Source: Corylus avellana (lineage: Eukaryota; Streptophyta; Magnoliopsida; Fagales; Betulaceae). From it: a stretch of DNA of 64,000 bases. The notes under the pieces were generated by a model. The model was not told the origin of the DNA and searched no databases. It saw only the letters and a program-made list of their open reading frames with translations. The first letter of the stretch is position 1. Every line of letters starts with the position of its first letter. The stretch covers positions 14,226,115 to 14,290,114 of the forward strand of contig NC_081544.1 in NCBI RefSeq assembly GCF_901000735.1, written 5' to 3'. The translations under genes and the position numbers were made by a program. Below, piece after piece: positions 32,546 through 44,270 of the stretch.

Positions 32546-33559
32546 ACATATATATATATATATATATTAGCACGTAAAAAGACGTATCATTTCTTGCATA
32601 AATCGCATTTGACAAAATAAAATACACATACTATCATAAATATAGTAGCATCTAATTTAGACATACCATCACTGCATCTCATATATCCTTCGTACGCTCC
32701 ATTACCTTTGTCCAGTTATCGTGTATCCTAACATAAGTGCCGCTCCTGATAATCTTTCTTGTCATCTGGCTAAACTTCGACATGCTTCATTTGACGGGCT
32801 GCCACGCGGGGTTATACTCGCACACCATCCTTTTCCCGTCAGGGAGCCCCCATAACTTGTGCGAGTCATTGATGGTCATCACCTCAAATATGTCGCTTCC
32901 ATCATCAAGATTGGCACCTAATACATTCATGATTCAAATATATTAGTTAGAATAAAATACTAACTAACGAAACATATATACGTATAAATTGGTATTTTCA
33001 GCATGTACACTTACTTATAACCAGAATCTGGTTTTTGTCCAACCTTCGTCGATCAAGGTCAACGGGTTGCGTGTCCTGCGTGGCACCAGTCCCATCATCC
33101 AAATTGTCCTTGAGATGCTGTGTCTCGGGGGGCTGTGTCTCACTATCATCCACACCTGAAGTGTTGTAGTGGTGCCGATCAAAATGGCCATGCGAAACAA
33201 TCCCCAACTGGCCGATGCGCCCGAGTCCAGGGGAGTATGTTGCAAATCTCCGTGAAGCCCACCTGCAAAATCATGAACGTCTTCAACATTGAAGCCAAAG
33301 TCCTAACCGGCACGAGTTTGCTCTTCCACTAGAGGTGGAACTGGTCGATACCCTTCTTCCTCTCTCTCATGGTGGTTTGCCTCCGTGCTCTAGACTTCCC
33401 GCCCCGGTAACTCATATCAACCTGCTAAACACATCACGCACCCAATTAATATTTACAATAACTAAATATGTACCAACATGTTTACAAATAAAATCAATGT
33501 AGATATATATCACAACAAACCATCAAATATAAGGGTGTACTAAATTTTTATTGAATCAC

Positions 33560-34377
33560 ATACGCTTCGGTCGGTGTTAACTCGAGTCGGACGTATTCTA
33601 AATCATCCTGCAGATCAATATCATAATTACTGGTCAAGAGGAGCGACTCTATCTCGTGGAAGTTGACACATTCTTTTGGCCCTTGACCCTAACCAACGTC
33701 ATACACATTTCTAGGTTTAGTCCTTATAGCGCAAGCCCAATTTGGGTTCCTTTCTTCTTAGACGTAAAATACTTGGTTAACTTGTGAAGTTAGTACATAC
33801 GGCTTATCTGTTATCTGCTCTCCCTAGTGGATAAGATTTTTGAAGTTGACAAGCGTTATGTCGTACTCGTCCACCTTGTACCCCCTGTCCCTCGTGTTGT
33901 CCGCTCAATCACACTTGAACATAACGTACTTAGTCCTATCGTAGTACTCTACGTCAATTATTTCGGTTAACTTCCCACAGTACGTTTCGCCATCAACAGT
34001 CGGCACACACACGCCACTGTTCTGAGTCCTCTTCGCGACATCAACTGCAAGAGTGTGAAACAACTTGCCGTTGACTACATATCTGTTATATTTGACTGTT
34101 GTCTCCCTTGACCCTCTACAATGTATTGCTAGTTTGTCACCCATTTCTTTCCTTTGTCGATCGTCCAACTGATTGACCTGCGAGTATAATACGTACAACG
34201 GAAGACACACGGTGAGTATGGGGAGGAAACAATAATGGGAATCAAATATTGAGTATTGTAATAAGTAAATATGACATTCGTCTTACTTAGGCAAGGTACC
34301 AATCGGCAAACTCCTCAAAATGAAGGGTATCCAACTAATCTTCTATTGTTCCTCCCCTATCAAGTGATCGCCGAAGC
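33560..34377 (-). pseudogene. CACTA TNP2-like transposase, C-terminal DUF4216 part
   Basis: The minus strand encodes TQNSGVCVPTVDGETYCGKL followed by EIIDVEYYDRTKYVMFKCD (about 34030-33905), then YKVDEYDITLVNFKN and PNWACAIRTKPRNVYDVG. This is the DUF4216 module found downstream of the DUF4218 module in plant TNP2-type transposases. Several stops interrupt it. It is separated from the DUF4218 part (38150-39162) by the LTR retrotransposon at 34383-38144, which inserted between the two modules. Confidence 0.8.
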
Positions 34378-34382
34378 GTATC

Positions 34383-34793
34383 TGTAGCGCCCCGAAATTT
34401 TCAAAGTTATTTAAACAGATTATTTTGATGATGATGTTATTTTGATATCCATTTTAGCCTATGATTTTAATTCTGGGGAAATTTATGATATTACAGAGAG
34501 TGGTAATTAGATAATAGTTATTGGTGAAATAATAGGATAGTAAATGGTAAGAAAAATAGTAGATGGAGATTTATAGATGGATACTAGTAGATGGAGATTT
34601 ATAGATGGATACTAGTAGATGGAGATTTATAGATGGATACTAGTAGGTGAAGATTTATAGATGAATACTAGTAGATGGAGATTTATAGATGGATACTAGT
34701 AGATGGAGATTTATAGATGGATACTAGTAGATGGAGATTTATAGATGGATACTAGTAGGTGAAGATTTATAGATGGATACTAGTAGATGGAGA
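34383..34793 (+). repeat. Partial 5' LTR ending in a tandem repeat and gap
   Basis: Same start as the 3' LTR at 36037. From about 34553 it consists of a 28-base unit around AGATGGAGATTTATAGATGG, ATACTAGT, in about eight copies, running into the N gap at 34794. Confidence 0.9.
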
Positions 34794-34893
34794 NNNNNNN
34801 NNNNNNNNNNNNNNNNNNNNNNNNNNNNNNNNNNNNNNNNNNNNNNNNNNNNNNNNNNNNNNNNNNNNNNNNNNNNNNNNNNNNNNNNNNNNN
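34794..34893. other. Assembly gap (100 N)
   Basis: Exactly 100 N, lying in the LTR minisatellite. The remaining 1.5 kb or more of the 5' LTR is missing here. Confidence 1.
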
Positions 34894-36036
34894 CTCCTAG
34901 TTGAGCGTATCCTCAAGATAAAAATGCAGCATCACAACATGATTCACAAACCCAACACCTTATACTCTCAGTGGTAAACCATTGAAGCAAGATTATCGTT
35001 GATCATGTCCTGATGAAGCAAGATTATCCTTGATCATGCCTCTCAGGATAAGCATCTCTCTTTTCTTCAAGTCTTCATACATGACAGAAGAGAGAGAGCT
35101 TCCGATGTGGGTATTTTGATAGTCTCAGAAGGAGTCACATGCACATCAGGTCCTGAAATGATTATCAAATCTTCTTTTCTGGAAAACAACAGGACTATCA
35201 GTCTCTCTTTTTCTCTTCTTGACCTTGCAAGACCCAAGAAAGAGAGATTTTAGCATGTGTACTTTGAAACATCCAGCTTGGAAACTTACCCATATCCTAC
35301 TTTGCTTGCTGATCAATTTAATTTCTAGAGTGTAGCAAGGCACCACATGTATTAGTCAAGAATGGATGAGAATCTTACATTTCAAATTGAGTTGGACTAA
35401 TAATTACAAGTTTCTTTTGCTGAGTTACGAGTTATTACGTAAAGATGTAGTACAGAGAGATTTTGCTGATATTGTAACACCGACGCAAGATTTGGGATGA
35501 GAAAATAAGAAATAATTGTGTATTTAGAATGAATCAAATTATGATGTCACTTCTAAGGTATATTCGTGTAATGACGTTTTTGGGAGATATAAACTATAGA
35601 ATGATGGTGCTATTTACTTTTACAGATTTATGATGGTGAGGAGTTAATAATTATTAGAGCATCATATTAATATTCCGTATACATGATACTGAGATACGGA
35701 GGAAAATATAGGCATAGATGATTTTTACACCTTTCTGGTAAGATTGATTAAATTAGATCGAGAAAATTATTCCGGACTTGCAAGGAGGACTATGATGTTT
35801 GGAGGTATGGACTAATGATCACATGACTTTTTATTTAATTTGATGTTTAATCCTTGGCTGTAGACTGTCTTATATAAGGAGACGAAATTTCAACATGATA
35901 AAAGTGAATATTGGAAAGTAGGCTCTGATGAATGATTGAAAAGAATATTTTAAATCTGAATCGCTCAATTTGAAGATTGGACGGTAATACTATAGGCCTT
36001 AATTTCGAGGACGAAATTTCAATAAGAAGGGAAGAT
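34894..36036 (+). other. Internal region of the LTR retrotransposon, no coding seen
   Basis: It contains a near-duplicate of GAAGCAAGATTATCGTTGAT at 34985 and 35013 and otherwise AT-rich text. It ends with the chromovirus-type motif and a purine-rich tract AGAAGGGAAGA at 36025-36035. No protease, RT or integrase motif in any frame. Confidence 0.7.
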
Positions 36037-38144
36037 TGTAGCGCCCTGGAATTTTCAAAGTTATTTAAACAGATTATTTTGATGATGATGTTATTTTGAT
36101 ATCCATTTTAGCCTATGATTTTAATTCTGGGGAAATTTATGATATTACAGAGAGTGGTAATTAGAAAATGGTAATTGGTGAAATAATAGGATAGTAAATG
36201 GTAAGAAAAATTGTAGATGGATAAATGTAGATATAATAATGTTGGTAGATGGAATAGTAAAATGGAAGGTAGAATAGTAAGGGAAGGTAGAATAGTCAAT
36301 GGTAGATATAATAGTATTAGTAGAAGGAGGGTAGATTTATAGATGGATACTAGTAGAATGGAGATTTATATATGGGTACTAGTAGGTGAAGATTTATAGA
36401 TGGATACTAGTAGGTGAAGATTTATAGATAAGTACTTGTAGATGGAGATTTATAGATGGATACTAGTAGATGGAGATTTATAGATGGATACTAGTAGGTG
36501 AAGATTTATAGATGGATACTAGTAGATGGAGATTTATAGATGGGTACTAGTAGATGGAGAATTATAGATGGAGATTAGTGGATGAAGGTTGTAGATGAAG
36601 ATTGGTAGATGGAGATGGTTTCCTATAATTAGAGTCCTCACCCTTCACAAATTTCACTACTCCTCTCCCTTCTCTTCCACATATTCTTCATTCTTCCGTT
36701 TTCTACTCGGTCTTTCTTCTTTCTGAAAGTGTTTACACGAAACAGAGAGAGAAAGGGCGCGACAAAGCGTTGCAAGAAAGAAAGAACACGAGAGAGAACG
36801 GACTTGAGAAATTAGTTTGAAAGATATACTAGTAGTGTTAGTCAGATTGGAGCAACTAGATCCTTCAGACCATTTTAGCTTCAGTCTAGAGGTAAGTAAA
36901 TTCACTACCCCTTCTAAAATTACTTCATGTCATGCTATTTATTTATTCTTGTATCAAACTGTAAATGATTATTTTATTTACCTGTCATGGATATATGTTG
37001 CATACATGAAGCATTTCTAAAAGAATTATCTAGAAAGTTTCTATTTCTTTAAACGCTTTCTAAGTACAACAAGTTTATATTTGAAAATGATTCCATTTTG
37101 AGAAAAGAAAGTTGAGAAATAATGATGATTATAAGAAAGAAGAATGATGATAAACCCTCCTACATGTTGCCCTAAGATGCATCAAAAGAAGTACAAAGAG
37201 AATTACAAGAAATGAGTAAATGTTTATGAAATGAGGGCACATGTATGGAGGAGAGTATTTTTGGCCCCAAGATAAGTAAGGATGAGAGGAGTTCGGTACC
37301 GATACTCGGATGGAGGCGAAACCACTGAAGGAGGCTATGCCAGAAGGTGGTATTCCATCAACATGACCGTTGCGTGCACCAAGAAAAGAGTTAATTAACG
37401 GTCGGGCATGGCTGAGGCCACAGTTCAGTGCCATGGTCACAAGGACCCGCAACCCTCGTACACAGGGGTAATAGTGTACATGGGCCCTAATATGAGAAAA
37501 CGATAATATGATTTCAACGATGGTATACTATGATGATTTTCAATGATGGTATACTATGATGAATTTCAACGATGATATACTATGATAATTTTTCAATGAT
37601 GGTATACTATGATGATTTTCAACGATGATATACTATGTTGATTTATAAAGATGATTTATAGCGATGCATTATAATGATGATGTAATAGTACGTATATGCT
37701 ACGGAAGATACAACCGTACATACATGTATTATTATTATGGCTGGATATATATTTATTTGCGAAAACGATTATCAAAACTGAGAACAATGAGCAAAATTAT
37801 TTATGGTTGTGGATTTTACTTGCTGGGCCCTTTGGGCTCATTCAGTTTTATTTCTTGTTTTCAGGTAGAAAGGATGCTGGAATAGGAGGTCGGAATGGGG
37901 ACGGGAATAATTATTAATTTTCAAAGTCTTTTCATATCAGTGATTATAATAATATGATATTCCGCAATTAAAGTTTAATGTTTTCTAATTTCGCTTGTAA
38001 TAAAATCTCTTGAATAATGTTTTATACTTTTTTTGTATCCTTTAAAATCAAGTACTCTGATAGACCTTATAGATCTTTGCAAGAACTTTTGTTGTAAAAG
38101 AAGAAAAGTGGCAAACTCAGTCTTAACGGGCTGGGGATGTTACA
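36037..38144 (+). repeat. 3' LTR, 2108 bp, with two minisatellites
   Basis: The 28-base AGATGGAGATTTATAGATGG unit recurs at 36330-36560. A second tandem block of about 31 bases (ATGATGGTATACTATGATGA) lies at 37515-37645. Open frames here, such as 37129-37452 on the minus strand, are not genes. Confidence 0.9.
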
Positions 38145-38149
38145 GTATC

Positions 38150-39162
38150 CATCTGCATCCTACAATTTGAAAGTAATTTGACTGTAATTCATAGCTAATG
38201 GTGTAAGATGAATGACTATGCATATGCTAGTAACACAACTCACGTTTGTAATTGAAGGAACTCGTCCGAATGGAACATAATATATCGGTGAATCTGTGTC
38301 AATGTGCGCCAGTCTACGTTAACTCGTACTCCCGCCCCTTTAGGCCCATCGGGATTTCACTGGGGCCTATTGTGGAATGTCGGTGCATTCTTTAAATACC
38401 TCCAGTAGAACGTCACCAACTCAGTTGCTATGTAGCCCTCCGTAATGCAGCCCTCAAGAGCTGCTTTATTGAGTACATTAGATTTGAACCCTACAAGGCT
38501 CCTACATATAAACATTAGTCAATAATTATAGTTACTCATTATCTTTTAATGGAGGGAAAAAAGAAAAGATGATTTACATAAAGTTTTACCTCTCACCTAG
38601 ATACATCCACCTATACTACACTGGTCCATCCCAATCGACATTCACGGACAAGGTGCACGACAACGTGGACCATGCTGGTGAAAAAACTAGGAGGGAATAT
38701 ATGTTCCATCTTGCACAACGCGATGCATACGTCAACTTCAAGTCAATTCAAATCCTCTTGTACCAATGTGGTTGAACATATTCCCCTAAAGAATGCAGAC
38801 ATCTCAACCAGAGGTATGACCATGTTATACGGTAGAGATCCACGCAATGCAATAGGGAGAAACTGTTGCATCAGTACGTAAATGTCATGACTCTTCAATC
38901 CCGAGATCATGCGTTCCTTAAGTCGTACACATCTGAAAATGTTTGAAGCATATCCGTCGGACACCTATACATTTCGAAGCACTTTCAAGAAACTAGTTTT
39001 CTGATCATTGGACATCGTGTGACAAGCTGCGGGCATGTAGGTTCTCCTATTCTCACCCGTGAACGGATGAAGTTTAGGTTTCAAACCCATCTCACACAAG
39101 TCTTGACGGGGTTTGAGGTTGTCCTTTGTTTTTCGTTTTTTAATGTTGTGTTGCATAAGGTA
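38150..39162 (-). pseudogene. CACTA TNP2-like transposase, DUF4218 part
   Basis: The minus strand gives RQDLCEMGLKPKLHPF, RRTYMPAACHTMS, SDGYASNIFRCV, ISGLKSHDIYVLMQQFLPIA and IPLVEMSAFFRGICS (39110-38760). The end of the module follows near 38470-38380, with ALEGCITEGYIATELVTFYWR. This is the conserved C-terminal third of TNP2/TNPD-type transposases. The reading frame runs upstream into the target site of the hAT at 39171 and resumes past 42611 for a few codons. The large core with the catalytic residues is not present anywhere, so the gene was truncated as well as interrupted. Confidence 0.85.
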
Positions 39163-39867
39163 CCCGCATGTAGGGGTGTAAACGAGCTAAGCTTGGGCGA
39201 GCTTCGCTTGTCCAAGCTCGGCTCATATAAGTTTTAGTCGAGCTTGAGCTCGAGCCGAGCTCAGACACGAGCCTAACAATTGTGTTCGAGCTCGGCTCGC
39301 TAGCTCGCATATTCAGCGAGCCGAGCTGGCTCGACAAACTTAGACTTTTTATTTTTCTTTTATAAAATTTAAATTTTAAGCCACAGCTCAAAAAGCCACC
39401 TTGCCCAAGCTACTAGCTTAGGCAAGCTCCAACTAAGTGAGCCAAAAAGGCTCAACAAGCATTGTGAAGTGTGAAGGTGGGAACCCCCTCACAAGCAATG
39501 CTCCACGTGAGCCTCTACTTTAATTTTAATGTTATTCTTCTTGTGAGGGGCATGCCCTTTTATAGGTAACTGAAGGTGGGATCTTTTGCTTCCTTATCGA
39601 TGTGGGACGGATGAGCTTCAAATCTTTCACTTTTTTTACATTCTCATAAATTCTGCTTCACAACTCTCTCTCCCTCCGTGGACCCACCGGACTGTGGCAA
39701 TTGCAGACTGTAGTATGCTTATTTCTTTTAGTTATTTCCTCTATTCCATCCATCCTAGGTGTTCCAATCTGCAGCAAATCAAACAAAAGAATATGCGTTG
39801 ATGTAAGGTATATCTCAAAGAATATCTAGATATGAATCTAGTTCAAGAAGGAAAATGGGAAGTGTGC

Positions 39868-41206
39868 TGTAGCACCCCAGATTTTTAAAGTCTTATTTTA
39901 GAGATATTAAATTGATGCTATGATTATATTAATATTCATATTAGGTAATGGCATTTACTTTGAGGTTGAGATATTTATTGATGATATTAGGTAATAATAT
40001 TTATTCTTGAGGAATTTATTAGATCTTATGAATATTATTGGAATGAATATTGATTTGAGGTTATTATATCATGATGATGATTTTATTTTGATTATTTTAT
40101 TGGGAGATTTAAGAGATATGATAATTGATGATTGATTGGTATAATTTGGAGTATGATTGTAATAATTGGTGATTGATTTTATGAGTAAGGAATTTGTGGG
40201 ATTCAGATTATTAAGGGAAATTAGGTGAGAATAATATTTAATATTTTATTAGATCTGTTTTTAATAAATTGGAGTGTCACGCCTACTTTTCCCCAACTCT
40301 CACCTACTCCCACTTTTTCTTTCTTATTACTATTTTATTTATATTATATTATTTTTCTTTCTTCTTTCTTTTCTCCCTCCTCATATGCTTTTACATTTCC
40401 TATCCTTCGTCCGCAATTCACGCTTGCTTGTTCTGTCCTCCATCTGTTTCAGCTCCAAAAAAAAGGTCATTTTCCTCTGAACCCCTAGTTCTCAGAAATG
40501 CCTCAATTTCCGAGGAAGATTTCTGGGTTATTCCGATATCGACTTGTCTTCTAAAAGGAAAATTTATCACTTTGGTCGTCTGGAAGCGTGGGTTCGCTCC
40601 GGGCTTTCAATTTTTCGCAAGTGGGTTTTCGGTATTAGAGGTCCTGGTAATGAGATCTCTGGATGAATTTCATGTAAGAGCGAGGTTTTGTTATTGGGGT
40701 TTGTGTTGAAGTATACGGAGAGAGAAAGTCAGTGAAGGGATTGTTATGGGTATGGACCAACTGCAGCAGAACGGGTTTCAAGTAATTACCTTTGATGATC
40801 CATTCATGTAATCCACTGTAAGTATTCTTACTTACTGAGTATGATATTGATATCCAATAATACGGAATTTTGTGGTTTTATAACTTGTCTAGCATTTTGC
40901 TATATATGATTCAACAATGATTTATATTGTCGGAAATCAATTGACTCACTACTTCACAGTTTTTTGTAGTGCTTGCAGGAAGGGAAAATCAAGGTAATTA
41001 TGCAGTTGTGATTAGAGATTCATATTGAGATGTACAGAGATTCCAAGTTGGTTAAGTTTTGTCTAGAGTTTAGACTGTCGGATAGATTTGTATAAATGCC
41101 TTGTACAACATAGCTTTGGGTATTTTTGTATAGAGAAAAGTATTTTAACAGTAATTTTTGTATTGATAATTACAGTTTTTCCGCTATATGAGATCAGATC
41201 GTTACA
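39868..41206 (+). mobile_element. Solo LTR, 1339 bp, nested in the hAT element
   Basis: It starts TGTAGCACCCCAGATTTTTA and ends CGTTACA. Both flanks are TGTGC (39863-39867, 41207-41211). The LTR start and an internal TTACTTACTGAGTATG text relate it to the families at 2196 (minus strand) and 34383. Open frames at 40225-40709 lie in its CT-rich leader and are not genes. Confidence 0.9.
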
Positions 41207-42311
41207 TGTGCAGTATGAAAAAAAAAATAATAATAAATTGAGCCTTGGGGCTTTTCTTCTTCTTTTTTTCTTGTAGCAAAAATGAATTAATGTGAAAAAA
41301 ATCAGAATGTTTGGTATGAAAAGATTAAAAAAAAAAAAACATTTTTTTATAATGAGAGCCCACAAGTTTTTATTACCAAACAGAGGCCACAATGTTTTTT
41401 TTTTTTTTCCTCATGTTGTTTGACAAATTAGAGCTTAGAAAAATTTGTCATTCGTCTCATATAAACTAAGAATAATTTTAGAAGTATCTTTTGTGTCTTT
41501 CTTGTTTTCCTTCAAAAACAATTGTATAGAATATATAATTGTAGTTACTTGAGATTATGAAGAACAACAATAAACGTAATAATTATTTTTTAGATCATTA
41601 TCATTATTTATATAAATATGATCAAATGATTTGGTTAGATCATATTAAATTAAATTGTTATCTAATGGTAATACTCAAACTCCTAATGAGCTAATGGTGA
41701 TACTTCAATTATTACGCGTTATCTTGGTTTATATGAATATGATCACATTATCTCATTAAATCATATCATATTAAACTATGTAATTCTCAAACTCCTATTG
41801 ATTTAATGATGATACTTCAAATCATATGATCAAACTCCTAATGATCTAATGGTGATACTTCAAGTTATATGATCAAAACTCTTAGATTCACATGATAATA
41901 CTTAGACAATGTGACCATACCAATATACCATATTGATATTATGATTAAGCATATGAATCATTCAAATGATCCAAAGGTTATTGTATCTAAGTAAGACCAT
42001 TGTTATTTGTTACTTAATTTATAATTAATATAGATACACACAAGGCTCAATCGCGTTTTTTTTTTCTTCTTATGTTTTTTAAATGTTTTTTAAATGACAA
42101 TGTCAAACGCCTTTATGTCACACACACTAATAGTCTACCATCATATTACATATAGTATTATTTATTTATTTAGTTAATATATTAAAATGTTAATGCTTAA
42201 CATGAGTCAAGTATAAACTATCTAATGATAATATTTTTATTAAATGACACAATAACTTGTACCATATAATAAAATGATTAATGATAATATCAAATATTTC
42301 TTATTATTTAC

Positions 42312-42345
<34 letters not shown>

Positions 42346-42361
42346 CACACACACACACATA
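42312..42361. repeat. Compound (TA)n(CA)n microsatellite
   Basis: About eleven TA units followed by about eleven AC units, inside the hAT element. Probably length-variable. Confidence 0.95.
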
Positions 42362-42611
42362 TGCATAAATAACAAAAAACAAAGGTATTTGTTACTTCTT
42401 AAAAAAACATATAAGCCGAGCCTAATAAACGAGGCGAGCCTTATACAAGCTTGCTCACGAGCTTAACCGAGTCGAGCCGAGCTTGTTTCGTTTAATATTC
42501 GAGCTAGGATTTGTGTTCATGAAACGCTTCATTTAATATTCGAGTCGAGCACGAGCCGAGCCCGAGTTTGCTTGCGAGACGCTTCGCTCACTTAACAGCC
42601 TTACCCGCATG

Positions 42612-43280
42612 CACTTAAATCAGCCATTTCTTGATGGCTCGTTCCACTCACCGAGAATCAGAACTAAGCTTCTAGGCATTTCCATCGTAGGATCAATAAA
42701 CATTTGAGATAAGTCAAGGACTCGTCGGACTAGAGTGGTGCGCAACCGGAGGTCAAGTACGATGGCGGCTACGACACCCTCGCACTTCTTCAAGATCATC
42801 CTCTTCTTCAAGATCATCCTCCCTGGCCGGCCTCTACCATTCACGACAAGATACTCCTTTTCAAATAACACATAATTCCTTGCTTCCTTCTTTTTGTTTC
42901 TTTGTGATCTTTTCGTTTCTTTAATATTCTGGCAGGCATTGTATTAATGTTAGTATATATATATGATACCATGCATGAGGGGTTTCTTGGTTCTTGTTTG
43001 TTATAATCTGGCACTTGGAAATAACAAAACATACATATTTCATTGCTACTTGATATTTTCGACCCATTATTATAATTATAAGCCTATAATAGTTTAATCA
43101 ACTTCAAGAATTTTCAAAAAAGTTTAATGGGTTTGAATATATCTATTACAGAAACAACCTAATTAATTATAGTTTGTAAAGTTTGCAACACTTAAACCAA
43201 CATATATGACATTTGAAGTCCTAAAAATTCAATTTAATTTCTCTACAATACGTAGCTGGCATGGGGATTCGTGTCCAAAT
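42612..43280. other. CACTA interior upstream of the TNP2-like remnant
   Basis: Only the first few codons next to 42612 (minus strand HQEMADLSACGYL across the target site) continue the TNP2-like frame. A minus-strand frame at 42620-42871 includes a short duplication (AAGATCATCCTC twice) but has no known motif. The rest is AT-rich. The missing TNP2 core should have been here. Confidence 0.4.
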
Positions 43281-43329
43281 GAGGTTTATTGACGTGTCAC
43301 ATGTGGCATGTCAAAAAAAGGGCTGATTA

Positions 43330-43740
43330 ATTTAGTTAGCTAATTAATTTAACTACGTTAATTATGGTAAGTTAGCTAATTAGCTAATTAATTTAACTTA
43401 GTTAGCTAATTAATTTAACTACGTTAATTATGGTAAGTTAGCTAATTAGCTAATTAATTTAACTTAGTTAGCATATAATTAGCTAACTTAACATAAATAG
43501 CTAGGTTTTTAACCTTGCTAATTATGGTAAGTTAATTAGTTAGTTAACTTACCATAAGTACCTTGTTTAACCTAGCTATTTATGGTAAGTTAATTAATGG
43601 CGTTAACTTACCATAATTAGCTAGGTTTTTAATTATTCTAATTACTATAATTAAAAACCTAGCTAATTATGGTAAGTTAATTATTTAATTAGTAGTTAGG
43701 TTTTATAAAACCTAGCTACTAATTAAATATTAATTTTTAA
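43330..43740. repeat. 66-bp tandem and inverted repeats of TTAGCTAATTAATTTAAC
   Basis: AACTACGTTAATTATGGTAA occurs at 43351 and 43417, giving a 66-base period. Inverted forms (ACTTACCATAATTAGC) follow at 43540-43680. No coding content. Part of the CACTA right interior. Confidence 0.85.
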
Positions 43741-44270
43741 AAATAAATAAATAAATAAAAAGTGGCTCTTAAATCACTTGATTTTTTGATACATCATAAT
43801 ATATATATATATATAACATCATTAATTTGTAGTATTGTGTCCAACTAATTAAGTACCTGTATACGTTTTTGTATATAGGTGTATATAGTTAAGGAACTAG
43901 CTAGCTAGGTTCAAAGCTCGCTAATTATTTCAACACCTAAGCTAACCATACGTACCCTCACTAATCATATATGAAAGGTCTAATTAAATAAGTAGGATTA
44001 ATTTGGTAGTACAAATTAATAATCAATGCATGCCAAATTTTCGTATTGTGAAAGGGCTTAATATATATAAATTATAAGCCTATAATTCAAACCCATTAAA
44101 TTTTACAATTCTTACCGAAACAATCTCATTAATTAAAATAATCATTATACACATAGCAATTAAATTTTGTTATTATTTTTAATTATTAATTGTTATTAAT
44201 CATTAATAATTGTTATTAATTAATAATTTTTTTAATTTTTTTAAAACACATAATTTTTATTATTAATTTT

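Larger units (their letters stand above)
30680..33415 (-). pseudogene. CACTA TNPA-like transposase (Ptta/En/Spm, Transposase_24 type)
   Basis: Minus-strand exons in order: a start near 33415 (MSYRGGKSRARRQTTMRER), a segment with NDSHKLWGLPDGKRM and EYNPAWQPVK (about 32890-32800), the Transposase_24-like part HFYIPPACDMMAVKWNAFKD and SWRHKLKQDL (31961-31850), then TGSKSFVKVTHEE (about 31580-31540). The C-terminal coiled coil, with MIERALKVDREQHMAQMEAA and EERFRQLEAMFQSRF, lies near 30990-30780. In-frame stops occur within the last exon (near 31100 and 30905) and one follows EYNPAWQPVK, so the gene is dead. In related elements the product binds subterminal repeats. A MITE (32044-32545) sits in what is probably an intron. 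Confidence 0.75.
34383..38144 (+). mobile_element. Non-coding LTR retrotransposon in the CACTA element
   Basis: Both flanks are GTATC (34378-34382, 38145-38149). The left LTR starts TGTAGCGCCCCGAAATTTTC, and the right LTR (36037-38144, 2108 bp) starts TGTAGCGCCCTGGAATTTTC and ends GGGGATGTTACA. Just before the right LTR is AATTTCGAGGACGAAATTTC, the known 3' internal signature of plant Ty3/gypsy chromovirus-type elements. The internal region holds no gag or pol. A gap removes an unknown length from the 5' LTR and internal region, so coding sequence could be missing from the assembly rather than from the genome. Confidence 0.9.
39171..42603 (+). mobile_element. Non-autonomous hAT element in the CACTA transposase gene
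   Basis: It is flanked by CCCGCATG on both sides (39163-39170, 42604-42611), an 8-base duplication. Ends: TAGGGGTGTAAACGAGCTAA on the left and, read inward from the right, TAAGGCTGTTAAGTGAGCGA. Both ends carry clusters of GAGCTCGGCTCG-like motifs (39195-39330; 42415-42600). No transposase is encoded. Strand is arbitrary. It contains the solo LTR at 39868-41206, so the original was about 2.1 kb. Confidence 0.9.

Noticed and set aside
37129..37452. 107-codon minus-strand frame
   Set aside because: It lies wholly in the 3' LTR, antisense to it, with no protein motif.
40225..40709. Three overlapping frames up to 146 codons
   Set aside because: They lie in the CT-rich leader of a solo LTR with exact TGTGC flanks.
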